DNA from: Burkholderiales bacterium
Lineage (GTDB): Bacteria; Pseudomonadota; Gammaproteobacteria; Burkholderiales; Burkholderiaceae_C
Assembly (NCBI GenBank): GCA_019509985.1
Contig: JAEKLF010000083.1
Span: forward strand, 1 to 37,833
Reading direction: 5' to 3'
DNA: 37,833 bases
The notes under the pieces were generated by a model. That model was given only the letters and a program-made list of their open reading frames with translations. It searched no databases and had not been told where the DNA came from. Both the position numbers and the translations under genes were made by a program. How positions within the stretch are numbered: the stretch's first letter is position 1; the number at the start of each line of letters is the position of its first letter. Below, one piece after another: positions 23,622-31,200 of the stretch.

Positions 23622-23872
23622 CAGTCGAGACTTTCGCGGTGGTCCCACGCGCCGTCGGCGGACGCATCGGCGGCCTCCAGCGCCACGGGTTCGGGCATGG
23701 CCAGCAGTTCCAGGATGCTCTCGCCCTCTCCTGTCAGGCGGCGGTACTCGGCAATGCTCATCAACACATGCGTGGGCTGGCCACGGTCGGTGATGAGCAC
23801 CGGCTCGACCTGCGCCGCGCGCTTGGCGTGACTGACGTCCCGGTTGAAATCGCGGCTGCTGAGTAGCTTCAT
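23621..23872 (-). CDS. Phd/YefM-type antitoxin (VapB-like)
   Basis: This 83-residue protein has the Phd/YefM fold: SSRDFNRDVSHAKRAA, then VLITDRGQPTHVLMSIAEYR, which binds DNA and dimerises. The acidic C-terminal tail (MPEPVALEAADASADGAWDH) would wrap and inhibit the PIN toxin. It is the first gene of the three-gene unit. The start at 23872 lies 13 bases below a pair of inverted repeats that may be its operator, which fits the autoregulation usual for this family. No strong ribosome-binding site is seen. Confidence 0.9.
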   Translation of the reverse strand: MKLLSSRDFNRDVSHAKRAAQVEPVLITDRGQPTHVLMSIAEYRRLTGEGESILELLAMPEPVALEAADASADGAWDHRESLD

Positions 23873-23885
23873 CAGGAGCGCGAAT

Positions 23886-23926
23886 GTACCTACCTACCTG
23901 CAAGAACGCAATCCGGATGTAGGTAC
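23886..23926. promoter_or_regulatory. Inverted repeat, candidate toxin-antitoxin operator
   Basis: GTACCTAC (23886-23893) and GTAGGTAC (23919-23926) are exact reverse complements, 25 bases apart, ending 13 bases above the antitoxin ATG. The left arm continues as further TACC repeats. Antitoxins of this family commonly bind such repeats to control their own operon. The role is inferred from position and symmetry. Confidence 0.6.
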
Positions 23927-24085
23927 GAAGGCTCGGAACTGCCAGCCCGGATGGACAGCGAAAAGCCCGCTGGCACAGTGCATTGCGAGATTGACGGCGC
24001 TTTCATCAATGTCCGAAGACAACGTTGTACAGCGCGCCGGAGCGGCGGCAAGTCACGACGACAGCGAACATCTAGAGGAACCCCC

Positions 24086-25456
24086 ATGGCTCTCGACATC
24101 AACCTGCCGGACCTGCTCGGCGACGTCTTCGCCAAGCACGGCCCGGCGGCCGCGGCGGTCGCCAAGACCTATGCCCCGTCGGATTTCAGCGTTCATTTCT
24201 TCCTGCAGCTGGCCATCATCCTGCTGGCCTGCCGCGTCGTCGGCTGGGCCGGCCGCAAGTTCCTGGGCCAGCCCCAGGTGGTGGGTGAAATGATTGCCGG
24301 CGTCATCCTCGGCCCGTCGCTGCTGGGGCTGTTCTTCCCCGAGGCGCAGGCGACCATCTTCCCCAAGGAGATGAAGAACGTCCTGTATACCGGCGCGCAG
24401 CTGGGCGTGGGCCTGTACATGTTCCTGGTCGGCACGACGCTGCACCTGGACCACTTCGCGACCAAGGCCAGGAGCGCCATCGGCGTGTCCATGGCCGGCA
24501 TCGCCGCGCCGTTCTTCATCGCCTTCCTGATCACGCCGTTGCTGCTGACCGTGCCGGGGCTGTTCGCCGAAGGCATCTCGACGACGAACGCGACGCTGTT
24601 CATGGGCGCCTGCATCGCGCTGACGGCCTTCCCCATGCTGGCCCGGATCATCAACGAGCGCGGCCTGGCCCACACGTCGCTGGGCACGCTTGCACTGACG
24701 GCCGGCGCCTTCGATGACGCCTGCTCCTGGTGTGTGCTGGCGCTGGTGCTGGCGGCCTTTGGCGCCGGCCCCGGCGTGGCCGTGCTGGCCATCGGCGGCG
24801 GCGTCGTCTACGCCGCCTTCATCATGCTGTTCGGCCGCAGGCTGCTGGCGCCGCTGGGCCGAATTGTCGAGCGTGAGGGCGAGATGGGCACGACGGTGCT
24901 GGGCATCACGATCGCGCTGTTCTGCCTGTCGGCCTTCATCATGGACGCCGTCGGCATCCACGCCATCTTCGGCGGCTTCATCCTCGGCGCCGTCATGCCG
25001 CGCGGCCTGTTCGCCGCCGAGCTGAAGAAGAAAGTCGAGCCGCTGGCCGTCATCCTGCTGCTGCCGATGTTCTTCACCTACTCGGGCCTGAACACGCGGC
25101 TGGACATGATCAATTCGGCGCCGCTGCTGCTGATCGCGCTGGGCGTGCTGACGGCCTCGGTGCTGGCCAAGCTCGGCGCCTGCTACCTGGCCGCGCGCAT
25201 GGCCGGCGAGGACAACCGCACGGCGCTGGGCATTGGCGCGCTGATGAACTCGCGCGGCCTGATGGAGCTCATCATCATCAACATCGGCTTGCAGAAGGGC
25301 ATCATCGGCCCGGCGCTGTTCTCCATGCTGGTGCTGATGGCCGTGGTCACGACCATGATGGCCACGCCGCTGTTCGAGCTCTTCTACGGCCGCAAGGCGC
25401 GCGCGAGCGGTGAGCTCGGCGCCCTTCCCGGTGCCGCGGTCGGCGATCCGGCCTGA
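24086..25456 (+). CDS. Monovalent cation/proton antiporter, CPA2 family
   Basis: This 456-residue membrane protein belongs to the CPA2 antiporter family (KefB/NhaS3-like). It has about 12 membrane segments. The sequence contains VVGEMIAGVILGPSLLGLFF early, GAQLGVGLYMFLVG, and the ion-binding aspartates in TAGAFDDACSWCVLALVL. Near the end are ALMNSRGLMELIIINIGLQK and VVTTMMATPLFE. GAGGAA seven bases before the ATG supports the start. It lacks the TrkA-N/RCK domain found in Kef proteins, so it is a transport-only version. It is divergent from the toxin-antitoxin unit, with 213 bases between. No terminator stands out directly after it. Confidence 0.93.
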   Translation: MALDINLPDLLGDVFAKHGPAAAAVAKTYAPSDFSVHFFLQLAIILLACRVVGWAGRKFLGQPQVVGEMIAGVILGPSLLGLFFPEAQATIFPKEMKNVLYTGAQLGVGLYMFLVGTTLHLDHFATKARSAIGVSMAGIAAPFFIAFLITPLLLTVPGLFAEGISTTNATLFMGACIALTAFPMLARIINERGLAHTSLGTLALTAGAFDDACSWCVLALVLAAFGAGPGVAVLAIGGGVVYAAFIMLFGRRLLAPLGRIVEREGEMGTTVLGITIALFCLSAFIMDAVGIHAIFGGFILGAVMPRGLFAAELKKKVEPLAVILLLPMFFTYSGLNTRLDMINSAPLLLIALGVLTASVLAKLGACYLAARMAGEDNRTALGIGALMNSRGLMELIIINIGLQKGIIGPALFSMLVLMAVVTTMMATPLFELFYGRKARASGELGALPGAAVGDPA

Positions 25457-25651
25457 ACCGAAGGCCGAACCCTCGCACTGTCGTGCGACGTACAGGGCCT
25501 GGGGCGTTAGCCCACGGCGCGGGGCTTCGTTCCGTCCAGCGCAATTGCATTTCGTCCGCTCGCGCTGGCGATTCATCGCCCAGCCCTCGCGGCACCCCGG
25601 GTGGCTGACGAAACTGCAATCACTGACACCGCAAACCCACCGGAGATCCAC

Positions 25652-25918
25652 ATGAACGCCGCTGCCCAAACCCTGCTCTTCGCTGTCACGTCCGTTGCCG
25701 CCGCTGCGGCTCTTGGCGTGGCCATCGCCGACCACACGACGGCGGCGCCTTCGACCGAGGTGGTCAAGCTGGAGCGGGTGGTCGTCGTCGGCAAGCGCGT
25801 GGACATGCAAGCGCCCGTGGTGGCCAAGCTGCCGCGCGTCGTCATCGAGCAGCACCGCGTCGCGTCGGCCGACGACGTGAGGCTGGCACAGGCGCTGCCG
25901 GCCACTCCGGTCATCTGA
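25652..25918 (+). CDS. Small exported or membrane-anchored protein of unknown function
   Basis: This 88-residue protein starts with one hydrophobic stretch (LLFAVTSVAAAAALGVAIA) that may be a signal peptide or anchor. A Val/Arg/Pro-rich body follows (LERVVVVGKRVDMQAPVVAK, then LPRVVIEQHRVA). The body resembles small periplasmic proteins of Burkholderiales that I cannot name. GGAG seven bases before the ATG supports the start. A strong terminator follows 23 bases after the stop, so it appears to be its own transcript or the end of one. The 195 bases upstream (25457-25651) hold a small GGCGAT/ATCGCC hairpin near 25570 and probably a promoter. Confidence 0.75.
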   Translation: MNAAAQTLLFAVTSVAAAAALGVAIADHTTAAPSTEVVKLERVVVVGKRVDMQAPVVAKLPRVVIEQHRVASADDVRLAQALPATPVI

Positions 25919-25941
25919 GCCCCGAGCGCTGTCAGTGACGC

Positions 25942-25964
25942 GCCCGCCGCCGGCGGGCTTTTTT
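25942..25964 (+). terminator. Intrinsic terminator
   Basis: GCCCGCC (25942-25948) and GGCGGGC (25952-25958) form a perfect seven-base GC stem with a three-base loop, directly followed by six T. It ends the small exported protein gene. Confidence 0.85.
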
Positions 25965-26054
25965 ACGCCGGTGTGCCGCAATGCGCGCGGCCGGACGAAC
26001 TCTCCAACGCAGGACGGGCATGGGCAAACTGGCAACGAGAGTCCTGGGTTGGGC

Positions 26055-26320
26055 CACGTTTGTGAAGCGATCTGGATCGACGCGATCAGCGCGGGCGATC
26101 TCGCTCGCTTGCTCGGCCCAATGGCGGGCGATGTCGTGTTCCTGAAATCGGGCCGAGCGCCCATCGGCCGGGACGGATTTCCAGCGGGCTTCCTGGCTGC
26201 GCGCACCGGCAATTCTTCGTCCGTTGCGTCAGCAAATTGGAAGAGGTCGTGGTCGTCGGCGAGCTCGCCTGTACCCAAAGCCGCAGGCGCAGGCCCATGT
26301 TTCTTGGGGCCCGCAACTGA
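26055..26320 (+). pseudogene. Decayed SnoaL/DUF4440-like (NTF2 fold) gene
   Basis: One frame reads EAIWIDAISAGDLARLLGPM, then AGDVVFLKSGRAPIGRDGF and AGFLAA. This closely follows the start of DUF4440/SgcJ-type NTF2-fold proteins (helix with W.DA..AGD, then DVVF, then GR..). At about 26195-26203 the frame slips by one base. The other frame continues HRQFFVRCVSKLEEVVVVGE, then LACTQSR, until TGA at 26320, which matches the next strands of the same fold. The final strands (normally G.W.L.RDA) and a plausible start codon are missing. The gene is therefore both frameshifted and truncated. The rest of the 25965-26425 gap holds nothing else I can recognise. Confidence 0.7.
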
Positions 26321-26425
26321 AGGACGGAGTCTCCTCAAGATTGCGGACCCAGCGCCGCAGCCGACAGCCACGCGGACTCAAGGTTGACCTACCCTCGGGA
26401 CGGGGAGCCGGCTTGGGGGCATGGC

Positions 26426-27214
26426 ATGGAATCCAACAATGACTCGGTGGCGGGCGCGGCAGGACCATCGCCGATGAGGCTGGCCTCATGGCTGGCACGT
26501 GGTCATGTGCGACGGGGCTGCGCAGCCCTTCTGCTGGGCTGTCTGAGCATGCCGGTGTGGGCCGGCCTGGTCACGACCTCCTACACCGGCACATTGACCG
26601 ATGTGGACGACGCGCTGACCGGTCGCATCGTTCTGACGCTGGCCAGCGCTTCCACCGTGACGCTGCAGACCTGGGGTTTCGGCGGCGGCACCAATGCGGC
26701 GGGCGTCAATATCGTGGCTGGTGGCTTCGACCCCTTCGTCGGCCTGTTCTCTGGCACCGGCGACAGCGCTCAGATCGTCGATGGCAGCTCGGCCGTCCTG
26801 AGCAACTACGACTCCTTCGTCGGCTGCCCTCCGGCGGCCGAAGCGACGATAGGCACGGCTTCGGTTTGTGCCGACCTCCACATGAGTTTCGACCTGGCCG
26901 CCGGTGTCTACACCGTGCTGCTCACCAACGGAACCTATCTGCCGAACGCGGTTTTTGGCGGCGGCCAACTGGGTGACGGCTTCACCGATCTCAGCGGCGG
27001 TGTATTTCAGACCTGCGTGGATCTGGATTGCCTGGCCGGCAGCGCCGATTGGGCGCTCGATATCGGCGTGACTGGCGGCGTGACAGGCGGCAGCCTTCCC
27101 GAGCCCACGGCACCGGTCCTCGGCGGTCTGGCCTTGCTCGCCCTGGGCGTGCAACGGCGCATGGCGGCCGCCAGACCCGACCGGAAGACGTTGAGCGGCC
27201 GCATCCCTGGTTGA
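26426..27214 (+). CDS. PEP-CTERM sorting-signal protein, DVUA0089-like
   Basis: This 262-residue exported protein has a signal region (CAALLLGCLSMPVWAGLVTT). A beta-rich body carries repeated cues of the DVUA0089 family: SYTGTLTDVDDALTGRIVLT, then VTLQTWGFGGGTNAAGV, FDPFVGLFSGTG and a late YTVLLTNGTYLPNAV. The C-terminus is a PEP-CTERM signal (LPEPTAPVLGGLALLALGVQ, then RR), which exosortase would cut during export to the surface or matrix. No exosortase gene is in the window. ATG 26426 is preferred; 26474 would start just before the signal. The body has two CPP/CADL-type Cys regions. It may bind ligands at the cell surface, but this is not shown. Confidence 0.8.
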   Translation: MESNNDSVAGAAGPSPMRLASWLARGHVRRGCAALLLGCLSMPVWAGLVTTSYTGTLTDVDDALTGRIVLTLASASTVTLQTWGFGGGTNAAGVNIVAGGFDPFVGLFSGTGDSAQIVDGSSAVLSNYDSFVGCPPAAEATIGTASVCADLHMSFDLAAGVYTVLLTNGTYLPNAVFGGGQLGDGFTDLSGGVFQTCVDLDCLAGSADWALDIGVTGGVTGGSLPEPTAPVLGGLALLALGVQRRMAAARPDRKTLSGRIPG

Positions 27215-27234
27215 ACTCGTGAAGGAGACATGCG

Positions 27235-27747
27235 ATGAACCACCCTGCAAGTTATCGCCCTCTTCTGCTTGGCGCCCTGGGCGCCAGCTTGGTGTTGGGC
27301 CTGGCGCTTTCGCGTGACGTGCGCGGGGCCGCAGCAGCCCTGGTCCAAGTGACCAACACCGCCTTGAGCCCGGTGATCACGAAGGCCGCCGACAACCCGG
27401 CGCGCAGCGCCTTCGCGATGCGCTTGTTCCCCAGCGTTCGTGCGGCCTCCACCTTCACGGTGCCGGCCGGCAAGTACATGGTGATCACAAGCGTCACCGG
27501 CTTCAACAACGGCACCTCCGCCTACGCGATCGCGATCGACGCCTCCACCGGCGGCAGCTACGGGGAGCAACAGGTTCCCTTCGCCCTGGAAAAGCGGCCG
27601 GGCAGCTGGACCTACCTGCAGGCGGTGCCGGTGCACAGGGTCGCCGACCCCGGCACCGTCGTCTACGTGTCCGTCGAGGACAGCGACTTCAACGACAGTG
27701 CCGGCATCAACGTGGACATCACCGGCTATTACGTCGACGCCAGCTGA
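27235..27747 (+). CDS. Exported protein of unknown function
   Basis: This 170-residue protein follows the PEP-CTERM gene by 20 bases, with GAAGGAG upstream of its ATG, so the two may be co-transcribed. It starts with a signal-anchor-like stretch (LLLGALGASLVLGLALSRDV). The body is beta-rich with Val/Thr/Ala (FTVPAGKYMVITSVTGFNNG, then GTVVYVSVEDSDFNDSAGIN). It resembles a small jelly-roll type domain, but I do not recognise a named family. No PEP-CTERM motif is seen in it. Confidence 0.8.
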   Translation: MNHPASYRPLLLGALGASLVLGLALSRDVRGAAAALVQVTNTALSPVITKAADNPARSAFAMRLFPSVRAASTFTVPAGKYMVITSVTGFNNGTSAYAIAIDASTGGSYGEQQVPFALEKRPGSWTYLQAVPVHRVADPGTVVYVSVEDSDFNDSAGINVDITGYYVDAS

Positions 27748-27761
27748 ACGCCCGCGCGCGC

Positions 27762-28169
27762 TCAGGGCGGGTTGCGGGTCGCCACCGGCGTCACCGGGCG
27801 GGGCGCGATGGCCTGGGCGGCATCGGTCTGCTGCACGAGCGCTGGTCGCTCGGCTTGAGCTGCCGCGTTGGCCGTGCCCGGATCGCTGCGGGTGGCGAGC
27901 GATGGCCGGGGTACCGCCGTTGCGGGCACGCTGACGACGACGGGCTGCACGGGTGCCGGCTTGGGGCGCAGGGAGGCGACGAAGTCCGGCGCCGCGCTTG
28001 CCGCTGCCGCGGTCATGGTCGGTGATGCAACGGGGGGCCGAGCGCTCGTCTGGACTGGCGGCACAGGCGGCGGCATTGCGTCGGGCTGATCGAACCACAG
28101 CCAGGCGAAACCGACCACCAGCGCACAGCCGGCCCCCAATGCCACCCACTTGAAGTCGCCACGTCTCAT
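27762..28169 (-). CDS. Single-span Pro/Ala-rich membrane protein of unknown function
   Basis: This 135-residue protein has one N-terminal membrane segment (WVALGAGCALVVGFAWLWF). A disordered, Pro/Ala/Val/Thr-rich body follows, with repeated PPV, PRP and PVQ units and no recognisable domain. The layout resembles the periplasmic linker part of TonB-like or secretion proteins, without the partner domain. It is convergent with the exported protein gene and leads away from the glutamate dehydrogenase gene end. It is a real coding frame by its bias and its sensible topology; the function is unknown. Confidence 0.65.
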   Translation of the reverse strand: MRRGDFKWVALGAGCALVVGFAWLWFDQPDAMPPPVPPVQTSARPPVASPTMTAAAASAAPDFVASLRPKPAPVQPVVVSVPATAVPRPSLATRSDPGTANAAAQAERPALVQQTDAAQAIAPRPVTPVATRNPP

Positions 28170-28229
28170 GCGGGCGCAGCTTGTCCCGGCGGGCCTTGTG
28201 CGTCAAGCTGGCCTGAGCTTTCGGAGCGA

Positions 28230-28267
28230 TGAGAAAGGCCCGCGGCCCCTTGCCGTGTGTCGCAAGG
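28230..28267 (-). terminator. Candidate terminator of the glutamate dehydrogenase gene
   Basis: CCTTGC (28248-28253) and GCAAGG (28262-28267) pair directly after the stop codon. On the minus strand they are followed by a second GC-rich hairpin (GGCC-GCG-GGCC) and TTTCTC. The T-run is weak, so the call is tentative. Confidence 0.4.
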
Positions 28268-28268
28268 C

Positions 28269-31200
28269 CTAGGTCAGCCCGCGCAACTCCCTCAACGCCA
28301 CCGACAGCATCGCCGCATCCGGCGCCGGCACGGCGCGCAGTTCGCCGAGCAGCTGCGCCGCGCGCTCGATGGTGCGGCCATTGCTGGCCTGCCAGGCCTC
28401 GACCAGGGCGACCGGCGAGTCGACATCACCACCACCGGCCAGCACCGCGCCGGTGATGGAGCGCTGCAGGCCCCACAGGTCGTCGAGCATGGCGCCCTTG
28501 GCGAGCATCTGCCAGTGCTGGTCGCCGGGCAGCGCGGTGATCTTGTCGCGCAGCCAGGGCATGCCGAGGCGGTTGGCGAGGTCGAAGTAGATGGCGGCCA
28601 CCAGCTCGACGGGCCAGCGGGCGCTGCCGGCGATCTCGGCGATGTCCAGCGTCGCGTACAGCGTGCCGAAGGTCACCACCCGTTCGGCCAGTTCGCGCGG
28701 CACGCCGCCCGCCACGTAGCTGGCCGCCGCGGCGTCGACGCGGGCCGCCTCGTCGGCATCCAGCAGCTGCGGCAGGCGCGCCGCGAGCTTGGTGACGTTG
28801 GCCGTGAAGTGCTCGATCGTGTGGCCCATGTCGTCGACCAGTCGCTGCGAGCGCAGGAACCATTTGGTGCCGCGTTCGAGCTGGCGGCTGGTGTCGATCA
28901 GCATGCGCGACTGCAGCTCGTCGGCCACCTTGTTGTCCAGCGCCTCGATGCTCTGCCACAGGCTCACCATGCCGAAGATCTCGCGGCTCAGCAGGTAGGC
29001 GCGCACGATCTCGAAGGCGCGTGCGCCGGTGGTCTCCAGCAGGCGGTGCACGAAGGTGCTGCCCACCCGGTTGACCATGCTGTTGGTGACGTGCGTGGCG
29101 ATGATCTCGCGCTTGAGCGGGTGGCGCTGCATGTAGCCGCTGAACTTGTCCTGCAGCAGCGCCGGGAAGTAGCGCACCAACGCCGTCGACACCCAGGGGT
29201 CGTCGGGCAGCGTCGAGCCGAGCAGCTCGTCGTAGAGCCAGATCTTGCTGTAGGCCAGCAGCACCGCGCGCTCCGGGCTGGTCAGGCCCTGGGCCTTGCC
29301 GCGCCGGTCGGCGATCTCCTCGTTGGACGGCAGGTATTCGATCGCGCGGTCGAGCCGGTCGGCCTTCTCCAGGTACTGCATGAAGCGCGCCTGCGCATCC
29401 ATCAGCTGCGGCGCCATGTGGCCCGTGACCGAGAGCACCTGGGTCTGGAAGACGTTGTCGCGCAGCACGAGCGCGGCGACGTCGTCCGTCATCTGCGGCA
29501 GCAGCGTGTTGCGCTGCTTGTCGGTCAACTCGCCCTCGCTGACGGCCAGGCCGAGCAGGATCTTGATGTTGACCTCGTGGTCGGACGTGTCGACGCCGGC
29601 CGAGTTGTCGATCGCATCCGTGTTGATGCGCCCGCCGGCGAGCGCGTACTCGACGCGGCCGCGCTGCGTGCAGCCCAGGTTGCCGCCTTCGGCGAACACC
29701 TTGCAGCGCAGCTCGCTGCCGTTGACGCGCAGCGCGTCGTTGGCGCGGTCGCCGACCTGGGCGTGGGTCTCGCCCATGGCCTTCACATAGGTGCCGATGC
29801 CGCCGTTGTAGATCAGGTCGACCGGCGCCTTCAGGATGGCGTTGACCAGCTCGGTCGGCGTCATCGCGTCGGCGGAGATGCCCAGCGCCTGCTTGACCTC
29901 GGGCGTGATCGGTATGGACTTGGCGCTGCGCGGATAGACGCCGCCGCCGGCCGAGATCAGCCCGGCGTCGTAGTCGGCCCAGGACGAGCGCGGCAGCTTG
30001 AACATGCGCTCGCGCTCGACGAAGGACGCCTCGGCGTCGGGCGTCGGGTCCAGGAAGATGTGGCGGTGGTCGAAGGCCGCCAGCAGATGGATGTGGCGCG
30101 ACAGCAGCATGCCGTTGCCGAACACGTCGCCCGACATGTCGCCCACGCCCGCCACCGTGAAGGCTGTCGTCTGCGTGTCCACGCCCATCTCGCGGAAGTG
30201 GCGCTTGACGGACTCCCAGGCGCCGCGCGCCGTGATGCCCATGGCCTTGTGGTCGTAGCCCACCGAGCCACCGGACGCGAAGGCGTCGCCCAGCCAGAAG
30301 CCGTACTCCTTGCTGATGCCGTTGGCGTAGTCCGAGAAGGTCGCGGTGCCCTTGTCGGCGGCGACGACGAGATAGGGGTCGTCCTGGTCGTAGCGGCGCA
30401 CCTGCGGCGGCGGCACGATCTTGTCGCCGACGCGGTTGTCGGTGATGTCCAGCAGGCCGCGCAGGTAGTTCTGGTAGCAGGCCACGCCTTCCTTCATGAA
30501 GGCTTCGCGGTCCGTCGACGGCGGCGCCTTCTTCAGCACGAAGCCGCCCTTGGAGCCGACCGGCACGATGACGGTGTTCTTCACCATCTGCGCCTTCACC
30601 AGGCCCAGCACCTCGGTGCGGAAGTCCTCCGGCCGGTCCGACCAGCGCAGCCCGCCGCGCGCCACGCGGCCGCCGCGCAGGTGCACGCCTTCGAAGCGCG
30701 GCGAGTAGACGAAGATCTCGAACATCGGCTTCGGCGCCGGCAGCCCCGGCACCTTGGCCGAGTCGAACTTGAACGACACGAAGCTGCGCCGCTGCCCTGC
30801 GGCGTCGCGGGTCCAGTAGTTCGTGCGCGTTGTCGCGAGCATCAGCGCCAGGTACTGGCGCAGCACGCGGTCCTCCGACAGGTTGTCGACCTCCTCGAGT
30901 GCGGCCGTGATGGCCTTGACCTGCTCGGCGGCCTGAGCCTCGGCATCCGGCCCGCCGGCCGGGTCGAAGCGCAGCTCGAAGAGCCGCGCGAGCTGGGCGG
31001 CGATGGGCGCGTGCGCCGCCAGCGTCGCCTCGATGAAGGCCTGCGACAGCACAAAGCCGATCTGGCGCATGTACTTGGCGTAGGCGCGCAGCACGACGAT
31101 CTGCTCCGCCGTCAGGCGCGCCGCGACGACGAGGCGATTGAAGTCGTCATCCTCCACATCGCCGCGCAGCACGGCGGCGAACGCGTTCTCGAACATCTGG

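Noticed and set aside
23890..23899. TACC tandem units as a CRISPR or satellite repeat
   Set aside because: Only three short units are present, and they are better explained as part of the inverted-repeat operator.
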